Shown: positions 28,783 to 38,011 of the stretch, in pieces | Numbering within the stretch: the stretch's first letter is position 1 | Layout: each line of letters opens with the position of its first letter | Origin: Planococcus sp. MSAK28401 | GTDB taxonomy: Bacteria; Bacillota; Bacilli; Bacillales_A; Planococcaceae | NCBI RefSeq assembly: GCF_018283455.1 | Contig: NZ_JAAMTH010000001.1 | Span: forward strand, 2,213,501 to 2,277,500 | Length of the DNA: 64,000 bases | Reading direction: 5' to 3' | Notes under the pieces: model-generated | Told to the model about the DNA's origin: nothing | The model's input: the letters and a program-made list of their open reading frames with translations, nothing else | The model's database searches: none | Position numbers and translations under genes: made by a program

Positions 28783-28824
28783 CAAAAATGAACGGAGAAA
28801 AATACTTCGATTTTTCTCCGTTCC
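28783..28824 (-). terminator. Terminator of murE
   Basis: AACGGAGAAAAAT/ATTTTTCTCCGTT stem, with CATTTTTG on the minus-strand exit. Confidence 0.8.
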
Positions 28825-28827
28825 ATT

Positions 28828-30291
28828 TTATGATCCGAATTTACGCTGGGCTTCTTGTTCTGCTATTTCTTTATCGCTATGCGGATATTTCGTATTTTCG
28901 ATAATCTGGTAATCTTCGTGCCCTTTGCCGGCCAAAATGATGATATCGCCTGCTTGCGCTTGCTGCACGGCGTGGCGCACCGCTTGTTCACGGTCGCCGA
29001 TGCACGCGTATTGGTCGTGCTGCATACCGGCTGCCAAGTCATTTAGAATGCTGTCATACGGTTCATAGCGCGGATCGTCTGTCGTCAACACGACGTAATC
29101 TGCGACCGAAGCTTTTTCTGCCATGATCGGCCGCTTCGTCTTATCGCGGTTGCCTCCCGTACCGACTAAGAAAATAAGACGGCCGGTCTTGAAATCCTCA
29201 ACAGCGGCAATGGCTTTCTCTATGGCGTCCGGTGTGTGTGCATAATCGATGAAGACCGATACCGGGGCATCGATTTCCGCTTTTTGCATGCGGCCTTCGA
29301 CTGGCGAAATGGCTTCGAGCGCGGCAATCACCTGCTTGATTGAATAGCCTTCTGCAGACAATGCCGCAATAGCCGCCAGCGCATTATAGACGTTGAAATG
29401 GCCAAGCAATTTCATTTCAACCGGAAATTCTCCCTCTGGGCAAAGCAATGTAAAGGACGTCCCTTTCGCTTCTAACCGGATATCCGCGGCACGGAACATC
29501 GCTTCATTTTCCAAGCCGTAAGTATAGACGGGAAAAGGCGTCATGGCCGCAAACTTCTCTGACCATTCATCGTCTGCATTCAGCACCGCCCGCTTATTCT
29601 GCGTCAAATCCTGGCCAAGCTGCGAGAATAGCAGCCCTTTGGCGTGTCCATATTCTTCCATCGTTCCGTGGAAATCCAGATGATCATGCGTCAAGTTCGT
29701 AAAAATCGCCGTATCGAATTCGACACCGGCCAAGCGGCCCAATACGAGGCCGTGAGAAGAAACTTCCATCGTCATATGGGAACTGCCTGCCTCTAAAGCA
29801 CGGCTGATCATTTGCTGGGTGGTGAGTGCATCGCTCGTCGTATTTGCAGACGGGTGCAATTCCCCGTTTAAATTAAAGCCGATCGTGCCGGTTAAAGCCG
29901 ATGTCTTCCCAAGTTTCATGAGCATCGCGTGCAGCATGCCAGCGACGCTTGTTTTGCCGTTTGTCCCCGTCACGCCGATCATATTCAATTTTTTCGAAGG
30001 GTGTCCGTAAAAACGCGCCGCTAGAATACCGAGTGTACGGCTCGTATCCGCTACCATGACGACCGCTGCGCCTTCTATTGCCAGCGGTTTTTCCGCCAAT
30101 ATAACCGTTGCGCCCTGCTTTACCGCTTGCTCAGCAAAATCATGCCCGTCGACTGTATAGCCTTCAATGCAGACAAAAAGAGAGCCTGGAACAATTTCCC
30201 GGGAATCCATCGTCATATGCGAAATGGATTGCGGCAATTCTCCTTTTATAGATGAAATGGGGATATTTAAAAATAGTTGCTTGCTGTCCAT
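28828..30291 (-). CDS. murE: UDP-MurNAc-tripeptide synthetase MurE (lysine- or DAP-adding ligase)
   Basis: ATP-dependent cytoplasmic ligase that adds the third residue of the peptidoglycan stem peptide, 487 residues. GVTGTNGKTS binds ATP at about 106-115, the carbamylated lysine lies in YGHAKGLLFS, and the specificity motif reads TTDDPRYEP. DAP-adding enzymes usually have DNPR and the S. aureus Lys enzyme has an Ala in place of Arg, so the substrate cannot be settled. Location outside a dcw cluster and next to prfC is Staphylococcus-like, which favours L-Lys. AGGAGG stands 8 nt before the ATG. Confidence 0.92.
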   Translation of the reverse strand: MDSKQLFLNIPISSIKGELPQSISHMTMDSREIVPGSLFVCIEGYTVDGHDFAEQAVKQGATVILAEKPLAIEGAAVVMVADTSRTLGILAARFYGHPSKKLNMIGVTGTNGKTSVAGMLHAMLMKLGKTSALTGTIGFNLNGELHPSANTTSDALTTQQMISRALEAGSSHMTMEVSSHGLVLGRLAGVEFDTAIFTNLTHDHLDFHGTMEEYGHAKGLLFSQLGQDLTQNKRAVLNADDEWSEKFAAMTPFPVYTYGLENEAMFRAADIRLEAKGTSFTLLCPEGEFPVEMKLLGHFNVYNALAAIAALSAEGYSIKQVIAALEAISPVEGRMQKAEIDAPVSVFIDYAHTPDAIEKAIAAVEDFKTGRLIFLVGTGGNRDKTKRPIMAEKASVADYVVLTTDDPRYEPYDSILNDLAAGMQHDQYACIGDREQAVRHAVQQAQAGDIIILAGKGHEDYQIIENTKYPHSDKEIAEQEAQRKFGS

Positions 30292-30308
30292 CTGAAATCC
30301 TCCTAGTG

Positions 30309-31358
30309 TTATGACCCGAGCGGTGAGTTGATATACGCGTGAAGAAGCGCTGCCGTCGCTTTCAATGAATCGGTATGCGTTCGTTCATACGCATGGGATG
30401 CTTCGATTCCAGGGCCGAACAAGGCGTGTTTCACATCTGCACCTGCCCCGATTGCTGCAGAAGCATCGGATCCATAATACGGGTAAATATCCACTTTGTG
30501 ATCGATTTCCTGATCTTTAGCCAAGGCGATCAATTGGCGGGTCAGCCCGTAATGATAAGGGCCGCTTGAATCTTTTGCGCAAATGGAGACCGTGAATTCA
30601 TCTGAAGCCTGCCCATCTCCAATCGCCCCCATATCGACAGCAATATATTCTTCGGTCTCAAGCGGAATATTGGAATTGCCGCCATAGCCGATTTCTTCAT
30701 TATTGGAAATATAGAAATGAGTCGTCTGAGGCAAGGGTTCACCGTTTGCCGCTTGCTTGGCCAATTCCAACAACAATGCCGTACTCGCTTTGTCGTCCAA
30801 ATGACGCGATTTGATAAAACCGCTTTCCGTTTTGGTGAAGCGTGGATCGAATGAAACGAAATCGCCCACTTCGATGCCCTGCTTGCGGACATCTTCTACG
30901 GAATTGCATTTGATATCCAAGCGTACTTCCATATTATCTGCAGAACGTTCCGCTGTTCCGGAATCGCGGTACACGTGGACAGTCGTCTGATGAAGCAAGA
31001 TTGTGCCGGTGATGGTTTCGCCGCTAGCTGTGTGAATCAGGCAATTTTCGCCTTCGATGGCATTGAATTTGAATCCGCCGACAAGCGATAGCTTCAAACG
31101 TCCCGAAGGTTTGATTTCCTTCACCATTGCGCCAAGTGTATCGACATGTGCCGTAAGCAGGCGATGGCGTTTATCGTCTTGTCCTTTGATTGTGGCGATA
31201 ACACCGCCTTTATTGCTGATTATGTATGGAATTGCTGCTTGGTCGAAAAAATCCGTGACGAAATCCATCACTTGCATCGTGTAGCCTGAAGGGCTTGGAA
31301 TTTTCACCAGTTTCTCCAATGTGCTGATCGTTTCTTGTTCTTTCCAGTTAAAAGCCAA
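30309..31358 (-). CDS. M42-family metallopeptidase
   Basis: Cytoplasmic dinuclear zinc or cobalt aminopeptidase of about 350 residues (glutamyl/deblocking aminopeptidase family). Metal ligands can be picked out: TAHVDTLG, RHLDDKAS, NNEEIGYGG, VDMGAIG and the final SHAYERTH. The GTG at 31367 lies against the GGGAG site, so the TTG nine bases downstream is the better start. It ends 17 nt before murE and may be co-transcribed with it. Confidence 0.88.
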   Translation of the reverse strand: MAFNWKEQETISTLEKLVKIPSPSGYTMQVMDFVTDFFDQAAIPYIISNKGGVIATIKGQDDKRHRLLTAHVDTLGAMVKEIKPSGRLKLSLVGGFKFNAIEGENCLIHTASGETITGTILLHQTTVHVYRDSGTAERSADNMEVRLDIKCNSVEDVRKQGIEVGDFVSFDPRFTKTESGFIKSRHLDDKASTALLLELAKQAANGEPLPQTTHFYISNNEEIGYGGNSNIPLETEEYIAVDMGAIGDGQASDEFTVSICAKDSSGPYHYGLTRQLIALAKDQEIDHKVDIYPYYGSDASAAIGAGADVKHALFGPGIEASHAYERTHTDSLKATAALLHAYINSPLGS

Positions 31359-31461
31359 TTTAATCACTCCCTGATTTTTTAATCATATCAAAAACTGCCA
31401 TTTTCGCACAGTCCCGACTATAGTAAGATGAGTAAGACTCTTAGCATGATGAGGTGCAATT

Positions 31462-33033
31462 ATGGAACGCTCACTGACAATCCGCAAGCGCAATCAATTA
31501 TTTATCCATCTATTCGGCTTTGGCAGCCTTGCCCATTTAGTGCTGAATTATTTTGTCGACTTCAACGCTTCCATTATAGCGCCGATCTTCGGCATGCTGG
31601 CCTACTCAGTACTATTCACTCTACTATATACGAAATTACCCCCTTCACGGTTGCGTTTTGCGATATTGTTTGCGTTAAATGCCTATATTTTGATTTTGCA
31701 ATTTGAATCGCTGTCGTTTGTCACGGCCATTTACTTTATCATTCCAATCGTTGCGGCCTCGCTTTATAACGATACACGGTCCATCATCGCGCTCTCGCTC
31801 TTGACCATCATCGAAGTGGCTCTTCTGACATTTGTCTTCGGCCGTTTTCAAACGAGCGGTTCATTAGAGTACATCCATGTTTCGATGCTGATGTTTTTCG
31901 GCCTGGTGATGCTGCTGACGATTTTGCATAGTTTTTATTTCAGCAATTACTGGCGCCAATTGGAACTGCGCAATGCATCAATGGAAAAAGCGCTCACTTC
32001 AAAAGAAGGCTATCTCGATTTGTTTTTCCAAGCCGCCAAAGACGCGATTGCCGTATTTGATTTCGAAGGGCGCATCATTGCCATCAATCCCGCTTTTGTC
32101 CAATTATACGGCTGGACAGCAGAAGAATGCCTCGGAAAAGTGCTTGCGCTTTACCCGCCGGAACATGCAGAAGCGGCGGAATTGCGCGCCGAAAAAGTAC
32201 GGCAAGGCGAAAGTTTCACCCTTGAAACAGACGATATCAAAAAAGATGGCACGCGTTTTCCGGCACAAATCACGCTCTCCCCGATTTTCGATTCACAGGG
32301 GCAGGTCATCGCGACGTCTGTCATTTCCCGGGACATCAGTTACCGGAAGGAAACCGAACGGATGCTGTTGCAAACGGAAAAACTGAAGATGGCGGGGGAA
32401 ATTGCCGCTGGGGTGGCACATGAAATCCGCAACCCGATGACGGTCATTTCAGGCTTTGTCCAAATGATGCACAATGACCCGAATCACCGCTACCCGAGCT
32501 ATACATCGCTGATGCAATCGGAACTCGACCGCATCAATCTGATCATCAGTGAATTCCTGTTCCTTGCTAAACCACAAGCGTCTCAAAAGAAGCAACTCGA
32601 TATCGGGAAAATACTCGACGAATGCATTTTCCTGTTCGGGCCCGAATTCGTGCTCCATGACATTTCGGTTAAAGCGGAAATCTCAGGCCCGTTTATCGCA
32701 GAAGGCGAAGAACATCATTTAAAGCAAGTATTCATTAACTTATTGAAGAACGCCATCGAAGCGATGGAAGACGGCGGAATATTGAGAATTACTGCCATTC
32801 GCGACGCAACGGTATTGAAGGTCCATTTCAAAGATGACGGCCCCGGCATCCCTCCTCAACTTGCGGAACGTGTTTTCGAACCGTTCTACACGACAAAAGC
32901 TACAGGCACCGGCCTCGGCTTATTGATTTCCCAAAAGATTACGCAAGAACATGGCGGCAGCTTGGCGATCGACAACACGGAAGAAAAAGGCGCCTGCGTC
33001 ATCGTCACTTTGCCGCTATTGCCGGAACAATGA
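31462..33033 (+). CDS. PAS-domain sensor histidine kinase (KinE/KinA-like orphan)
   Basis: Membrane kinase of 523 residues. Six hydrophobic helices fill about residues 10-165 (5TM/6TM sensor), a PAS domain spans about 185-305 (AIAVFDFEGRIIAINPAFVQLYGWTAEE), then HisKA with VAHEIRNPM, and HATPase_c with N box LLKNAIEAM, DDGPGIPPQ, FEPFYTTKATGTGLGL. These are the phosphorelay kinase signatures of B. subtilis Kin proteins. No response regulator is adjacent. If the host does not sporulate, its partner Spo0F is uncertain. RBS GAGGTG precedes the ATG. Confidence 0.88.
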   Translation: MERSLTIRKRNQLFIHLFGFGSLAHLVLNYFVDFNASIIAPIFGMLAYSVLFTLLYTKLPPSRLRFAILFALNAYILILQFESLSFVTAIYFIIPIVAASLYNDTRSIIALSLLTIIEVALLTFVFGRFQTSGSLEYIHVSMLMFFGLVMLLTILHSFYFSNYWRQLELRNASMEKALTSKEGYLDLFFQAAKDAIAVFDFEGRIIAINPAFVQLYGWTAEECLGKVLALYPPEHAEAAELRAEKVRQGESFTLETDDIKKDGTRFPAQITLSPIFDSQGQVIATSVISRDISYRKETERMLLQTEKLKMAGEIAAGVAHEIRNPMTVISGFVQMMHNDPNHRYPSYTSLMQSELDRINLIISEFLFLAKPQASQKKQLDIGKILDECIFLFGPEFVLHDISVKAEISGPFIAEGEEHHLKQVFINLLKNAIEAMEDGGILRITAIRDATVLKVHFKDDGPGIPPQLAERVFEPFYTTKATGTGLGLLISQKITQEHGGSLAIDNTEEKGACVIVTLPLLPEQ

Positions 33034-33068
33034 AAACCTCCCGCCCTAAAAACAGGCGGGAGGTTTTT
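33033..33068. terminator. Bidirectional terminator, kinase / PepSY gene
   Basis: AAAACCTCCCGCC/GGCGGGAGGTTTT stem; the A and T flanks suit both convergent transcripts. Confidence 0.92.
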
Positions 33069-33078
33069 GAATTTCTAA

Positions 33079-33570
33079 TCATTCATCGTCGTTGTCATCA
33101 TCGTCATCATAATCATCGTCGTTGTCGTCATCATCATTGTAATCGTCGTCGTTGTCGTCGTTATCTTCGTCGTCCGCTTCTACCGACACCACAGCGCCGT
33201 CAGAGGCATCTATAATGACATCGTATTCGGCTTTGCCGTCTTTAAGCTCCACTTCATAAAGTACCCAGCCGTCTTCGTTCTCACGCTCGATGTCCTCTAC
33301 TTGTCCTGGGGCTGCGCTTTGTGCTGCTTCGATCGCTTGCTGCTCCCCGATAAACTGTTTTACGGATTGCTCCTCCGCGCTGGATTCTGCTGTTGCAGTA
33401 CCAGATGCCGATGGATTGTTCGAGCTATCAGTTGGTGCATTATTCAATAGCTGTTGACCTTGAACACTCTGCGTCTCCAACTTCACTCCAGTATCATCCG
33501 TATCTGCGAGAACAATGCCGCCGAACACCAAAAGGCCTACCGCTGCTGAAACATAGATTAATTTTTTCAA
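33079..33570 (-). CDS. Secreted PepSY protein with Asp/Asn-rich tail
   Basis: Exported protein of about 163 residues. A signal peptide (KKLIYVSAAVGLLVFGGIVLA) is followed by a Ser/Ala-rich linker, a PepSY domain (about 70-135: IGEQQAIEAAQSAAPGQ, then VLYEVELKDGKAEYDVIID), and a final stretch of about 32 residues that is almost only Asp, Asn and Tyr. Such a tail could bind Ca2+. The start is a TTG with AGGAGGAG 6 nt upstream; a longer in-frame start has no ribosome site. Separated by a terminator from the PepSY-kinase-regulator operon. Confidence 0.82.
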   Translation of the reverse strand: MKKLIYVSAAVGLLVFGGIVLADTDDTGVKLETQSVQGQQLLNNAPTDSSNNPSASGTATAESSAEEQSVKQFIGEQQAIEAAQSAAPGQVEDIERENEDGWVLYEVELKDGKAEYDVIIDASDGAVVSVEADDEDNDDNDDDYNDDDDNDDDYDDDDDNDDE

Positions 33571-33681
33571 TTTAATCTCCTCCTGTTCTGTCGTTACTTT
33601 GAATATAACCACTGAAGCTTAAACTGTGCTTAGACAAAGATGAGAAATTCATGAGAACAGGCGGATTCAGCACAATCTATT

Positions 33682-33752
33682 CAAAAAAATACCGTTTTCA
33701 ACTCGAATCGGAGTTAATTTGCCATCAGCTCCGATTTCGTGAAAACGGTTTT
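33682..33752 (-). terminator. Long terminator of the regulator-kinase-PepSY operon
   Basis: CCGTTTTCA and CGAATCGGAG on one side pair with CTCCGATT and TGAAAACGG on the other, exit T7 on the minus strand. Confidence 0.85.
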
Positions 33753-33765
33753 CATTCAATTTTTC

Positions 33766-34482
33766 TCAATCATCCCATTCCACGGTCATCGTCTCTCCAC
33801 GAATTGCATGGATTTGAATCGTCGCTTCCCGGTCGGATTCGTCATCATCCATTTCAACCAAATAATAGCCGCCGTCCGTTGTCTGAACAAATTCGACTTC
33901 GTCAACTGTTCCATCCAAAGTCTCTTTTGCGATAGCGATTGCTGCATCCTGGCTGATGATGCGTTCCGGTTCTTGTTGTGCGGGTGCTGAATCCGGTTCC
34001 GGCTCAGCCGGAGTTTCCAGCGCTTCTGTTTGGACATCCAGTACTTCCCCGCTTTCTGCGGAAATGGCCAAGATTTTCCGTTCCGTCTCGCTATGGATTT
34101 CCACTTCGTAACGATTATCCGATTCTATATATTGGATTTCTTTTATTTCCCCTGGCTCCGCTGCTGAGGCTGCTTCACTTGCTTGCTCTTCAGAAAGTGC
34201 TTTTGCAGGACCGGTTTTCTCCAGCAATTCCAGCGATTCGACCTGTCCATCGGCGCGGTTGATGGCCGCTAAATAGGTGCCATCGTTACGCTTGAATTCG
34301 ATTTGGTAAAACCCTTCCGTTTCAGTAACATTTTCAATCGCACCGCCGTAAAGCTGTTCAATTGATTGTGCCGCTTCATCCATCGTTACGGAATCAGCAG
34401 CGGTCCTCGGAAACAGGAAAAAGGCCAGTGCCGCGATGGAAAATACGATGACGACTATTCCGATAGCCCACCATTTTCGCAT
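33766..34482 (-). CDS. Membrane-anchored PepSY-domain protein
   Basis: Protein of 238 residues with an N-terminal transmembrane helix (WWAIGIVVIVFSIAALAFFLF) and three PepSY-like repeats outside (about 35-85, 95-150, 175-235), separated by a Pro/Glu linker. An ATG two codons upstream overlaps the kinase stop (ATGA), but AGGAGGG is spaced properly for this one. It is the third gene of the operon, analogous to ykoI/ykoJ beside ykoGH in B. subtilis, so it probably modulates the kinase. Confidence 0.82.
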   Translation of the reverse strand: MRKWWAIGIVVIVFSIAALAFFLFPRTAADSVTMDEAAQSIEQLYGGAIENVTETEGFYQIEFKRNDGTYLAAINRADGQVESLELLEKTGPAKALSEEQASEAASAAEPGEIKEIQYIESDNRYEVEIHSETERKILAISAESGEVLDVQTEALETPAEPEPDSAPAQQEPERIISQDAAIAIAKETLDGTVDEVEFVQTTDGGYYLVEMDDDESDREATIQIHAIRGETMTVEWDD

Positions 34483-34484
34483 GC

Positions 34485-35855
34485 TCATCCCTCCTGCCCT
34501 GATTGTAACTCTCCAACATTAAAATTCCCTGAGAAAACGATGGTCACCGTCGTCCCCAATTGTTCAATGCTGTCTATCTCGAGACGAAGATGAAGCGAAT
34601 CCGCCAATTCTTTGGCGAGTGAAAGGCCAAGCCCAAATCCGCCAGTCTCGCGGTTTCTCGCCTTGTCGACGCGGTAAAAGCGTTCAAAGACATGAGGCAG
34701 CGATTCCTTCGGGATGCCTACACCGTAATCACGGATTTTGATATATACCGCACCATCTGTCCCCGCCTCCATATCAATGCTGTCTTCACTATATTTGCGG
34801 GCATTGTCGAGCAAGATATAGAGCAATTGCTTGAGCTGCTGGACATCGGTTTCGACAATCAGCGGCTGTTCGGACTGGAGGCGGAATTCCCTGTCATAGG
34901 AAGCGTTCATAGCTGTCATGACTTGTTTTAGCACCGGATCCAGATCGGTTTTTTGCCAATCCATTTGAGCTTGGCTGCGCCTCGCGATATGCAATAATTG
35001 TTCAATCAGTTGGCGCATTCGTTCCGTTTCAGTGCGTATGGCCGTCAAAGCTTCATCCTGCAATGCCGGGTTCTGTGCACCCCTGCGCTGCAATAAATCA
35101 GCATAGCTAGAAATGACAGTCAGCGGCGTTTTCAGTTCATGGGAAGCATTTGAAACGAATTCTTCTTGTTTGCGGTAGTTTTCTTCCAGTAAACCGATCA
35201 TTTCATTAAAAGTAACGCCCATTTGGCTTAGTTCATCCCGCGATTCTCCCGCGACAGGCAGCTTCTCGAAAGAGCCGTCGCGCTGGATGCGCCGCATCGT
35301 CCCGGTAAGCCCTTCGATCGGGCGGGTCAATACTCGGCCAAGCAACGCACTCGATAAGAAAATCGGGATCATCGCAAGCATCGTCACGGAAATGAGCACC
35401 AAGCGCAAAGTCGAGAGGTTTGCGGTCACTTCACCTAGCGATTGGGCGACGATCAATTCCAGCACTTCACCACCGGGCCAAATCACGGGCGCCGTGACGT
35501 AGGCAAATTGTTCTCCTTCAACAGCCATTCTTCCCGAAGTCCCTTCGACATCATTTGGAAATTCTACATTGACGGATGGATCCTGGATAATTGTATTCAG
35601 CAAGCCGCTACTTTGGTTTTTCTCTTTGATCAAGCCGTCTACCGGCACATAGGCGCGCAAGATAGTATCTGGCGATTCTTCAGTATTATTGGCATTGAAT
35701 GTCGCAACCATCACTTCCACTTCAGCTTCCAGCCGTTCGACTTCTGTTTCATAAGCCAGGCTGCTGAAGGAGACGTAAATGACGACCGCCAGGATCATTA
35801 GCACAAAGAACATCAATAAAGTCGAGGACAGGTGAATCTTATGCTTGAGCTTCAT
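34485..35855 (-). CDS. Two-component sensor histidine kinase (YkoH-like)
   Basis: OmpR-type partner kinase, 456 residues. Two membrane helices (about 10-30 and 155-180) enclose an extracellular sensor loop; HAMP, then HisKA with NASHELKTPLTVISSYADLL, and HATPase_c with LLDNARKYS, DYGVGIP and GGFGLGLSLAKEL. It overlaps the response regulator gene by 17 nt upstream and the PepSY gene downstream. The signal is unknown; the PepSY partners suggest a cell envelope or protease-linked cue. Confidence 0.9.
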   Translation of the reverse strand: MKLKHKIHLSSTLLMFFVLMILAVVIYVSFSSLAYETEVERLEAEVEVMVATFNANNTEESPDTILRAYVPVDGLIKEKNQSSGLLNTIIQDPSVNVEFPNDVEGTSGRMAVEGEQFAYVTAPVIWPGGEVLELIVAQSLGEVTANLSTLRLVLISVTMLAMIPIFLSSALLGRVLTRPIEGLTGTMRRIQRDGSFEKLPVAGESRDELSQMGVTFNEMIGLLEENYRKQEEFVSNASHELKTPLTVISSYADLLQRRGAQNPALQDEALTAIRTETERMRQLIEQLLHIARRSQAQMDWQKTDLDPVLKQVMTAMNASYDREFRLQSEQPLIVETDVQQLKQLLYILLDNARKYSEDSIDMEAGTDGAVYIKIRDYGVGIPKESLPHVFERFYRVDKARNRETGGFGLGLSLAKELADSLHLRLEIDSIEQLGTTVTIVFSGNFNVGELQSGQEG

Positions 35856-36540
35856 GCGGCTGCTCCTTCAAGACGTACCCGACGCCTCGCACTGTCTGCA
35901 AATAGGTGGCATCTTCACCGAAATCAATCTTTTTGCGCAAATAACGGATATAGACATCGATAACATTCGTGTCGCCATAATAATCATAGCCCCACACCGC
36001 ATTCAGCAATTGTTCACGGCCCAGCACTTGTTTCGGATGACGCATCAGATACAATAGCAGATCGAATTCACGAGGCGTCAATTCGATTTGCCGCCCTGCC
36101 CTTACGACTTCCCTAGTGCTTTCATTGAGTGTGAGCTCTTCAAAACGGTGCAAATTTCCATCAACTGGATTTTTCTCCCTTAAGTTGGCACGAATTCTGG
36201 CAAGCAGCTCCTCGATTTCAAACGGTTTTGTCACATAGTCATTTGCACCAAGATCAAGCCCAGCCACTTTGTCTTTGACATCGTTTTTAGCGGTCAGTAA
36301 AATGACCGGCAACTTGGCATCAGATGCACGGATCCGTTTCAAGACATCGAGTCCATAAATTTCCGGCAACATCAAATCGAGCAGCACCAGATCCCATTCC
36401 TGCTCCCGGAAATGGATCAAGGCTTCCGAACCTGTCAAAGCGACCGCAGTTTCATAGCCTTCGAATTTCAGTTCCAACTCAAGGACACGGGCGATGCTTT
36501 TTTCATCTTCCACGATCAAAATGCGCTCCGTCATCTGCAC
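35839..36540 (-). CDS. OmpR-family response regulator (YkoG-like)
   Basis: A 233-residue regulator. The receiver domain has acidic VEDE near residue 10, phospho-acceptor DLVLLDLMLPE near 55 and the conserved lysine in LLTAKND; the winged-helix domain ends with DVYIRYLRKKID and TVRGVGYVLKE. First gene of the regulator-kinase-PepSY operon. Targets unknown. Confidence 0.92.
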   Translation of the reverse strand: MQMTERILIVEDEKSIARVLELELKFEGYETAVALTGSEALIHFREQEWDLVLLDLMLPEIYGLDVLKRIRASDAKLPVILLTAKNDVKDKVAGLDLGANDYVTKPFEIEELLARIRANLREKNPVDGNLHRFEELTLNESTREVVRAGRQIELTPREFDLLLYLMRHPKQVLGREQLLNAVWGYDYYGDTNVIDVYIRYLRKKIDFGEDATYLQTVRGVGYVLKEQPHEAQA

Positions 36541-36572
36541 ACCCCCTTTTTTCCTTAATCATAGCAGGTTCA

Positions 36573-36604
36573 AAAAGAAAAAAGCGACCTAAAGGCCGCT
36601 TTCT
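36573..36604 (-). terminator. Terminator of the aldehyde dehydrogenase gene
   Basis: AAAGCGGCC TTTA GGTCGCTTT on the minus strand with T6 exit, beginning at the stop codon. Confidence 0.85.
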
Positions 36605-37991
36605 ACTTCAATACTGTCCGGATCCATTTCGCCCGGTTTTTATAAGGAGGGTATGTCAGATTGGTCGACAATTTCGTGGACTTTTTGACGATCGATTTGG
36701 CATGGGTAAAGGTCTCAAAGCTTGATTTTCCATGATACGAATTCATGCCCGATGGCCCGACGCCACCGAATGGCAAGTAATGGCTGCCGACATGTGAAAC
36801 CGTATCGTTGATGCAGCCTCCGCCGAATGGCAATTGATCCAGGAAGAACCGGACGGCCCGATCATTCTCAGAGAATAGATAGGCAGACAGCGGCTTCGGC
36901 AAACGCCGGATGTCCCGCAGCAATTGCGGCAAATCGTTATAGGTGATGATCGGCAAAACTGGTCCGAACAATTCGTCTTCCATTGATGGGCTTTTCCAAT
37001 CGATGTTGTCGAGCAATGTCGGTTCAATATAACGGTCAGCTCTATCGAAGTCGCCGCCATAGACAATATGGGCTTTTTCTTTTTCAATGATTCCAGTTAG
37101 CCGGTCATGATGTTTTTCATTGACGATGCGGCCGTAATCCGGACTGTCCTGGGCGTTGTCGCCATAAAACTTACGGATTGTCTGGATGAAGATCTTCATG
37201 AAGTCCGCCTTTACCGACTCATGGACACAAAGATAATCCGGTGCCACACATGTTTGTCCGGTATTCATGAATTTGCCCCAGGCGATGCGTTTGGCCGCAA
37301 GCTCCAAGTTGGCCGTCTGGTCGACAATTGCCGGGCTTTTGCCGCCGAGCTCTAACGTAATCGGGGTCAATCGTTCGGATGCCGCTTTCATGACCACTTT
37401 CCCGACCGGCACGCTGCCGGTAAAGAAAATATAATCAAAGGAAGCATGGATCAGTGCGGTCACTTCCTCGCGTTCTCCTTCGACCACTCTCACATAATGC
37501 GGCTGAAAACTTTCCTCTAAGACCGTGCGGATGACGCGTGCGACGTTCGGCGTCGCTTCAGAGGGCTTGACGACGGCGCAATTACCAGATGCCAGGGCGC
37601 CGACGAGCGGTTCCATCGCCAATTGGAACGGATAATTAAACGGGCCGATAACCAGCACCGAGCCGTATGGTTCACGGATAATGAAGCTTTTGGCAGGCTG
37701 GAGGTGGATTGGCGTTTTTACTTGTTCGGGCTTCATCCAATTTTCAAGATGCTTAGTCATATGGCCAATGCTATCGAGCACAAAGCCTATTTCCGTGGCA
37801 TATCCTTCAAACTCGCTTTTTCCAAGGTCCAATTGCAGCGCTTCGATAATGTCATCTTCATGGGCTTGAATCGCAGACTTTAGGCGCTGCAGCTGCGCAA
37901 TGCGGAAATCCGCCGATTTTGTCACGCCTGTAAAATAATAGCCTCGTTGATCAGCTATCATATCCTCTACATCATTCGCTGTAAAATTCAC
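36603..37991 (-). CDS. Aldehyde dehydrogenase (ALDH3/YwdH-like)
   Basis: NAD(P)-dependent aldehyde oxidation, 462 residues. Motifs: VIGPFNYPFQLAMEPLVGALASGN, FTGSVPVGKVV, catalytic glutamate in LELGGKSPAI, catalytic cysteine in NTGQTCVAPDY, and LPFGGVGPSGMN near the end. The short C terminus and sequence fit class 3 (fatty aldehyde) enzymes. An ATG overlaps the upstream gene by 4 nt, but AGGAGG lies downstream of it, so the GTG 24 nt later is chosen. Confidence 0.9.
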   Translation of the reverse strand: MNFTANDVEDMIADQRGYYFTGVTKSADFRIAQLQRLKSAIQAHEDDIIEALQLDLGKSEFEGYATEIGFVLDSIGHMTKHLENWMKPEQVKTPIHLQPAKSFIIREPYGSVLVIGPFNYPFQLAMEPLVGALASGNCAVVKPSEATPNVARVIRTVLEESFQPHYVRVVEGEREEVTALIHASFDYIFFTGSVPVGKVVMKAASERLTPITLELGGKSPAIVDQTANLELAAKRIAWGKFMNTGQTCVAPDYLCVHESVKADFMKIFIQTIRKFYGDNAQDSPDYGRIVNEKHHDRLTGIIEKEKAHIVYGGDFDRADRYIEPTLLDNIDWKSPSMEDELFGPVLPIITYNDLPQLLRDIRRLPKPLSAYLFSENDRAVRFFLDQLPFGGGCINDTVSHVGSHYLPFGGVGPSGMNSYHGKSSFETFTHAKSIVKKSTKLSTNLTYPPYKNRAKWIRTVLK

Positions 37992-38011
37992 TGTTAAAAA
38001 CCTCCTGTGGG

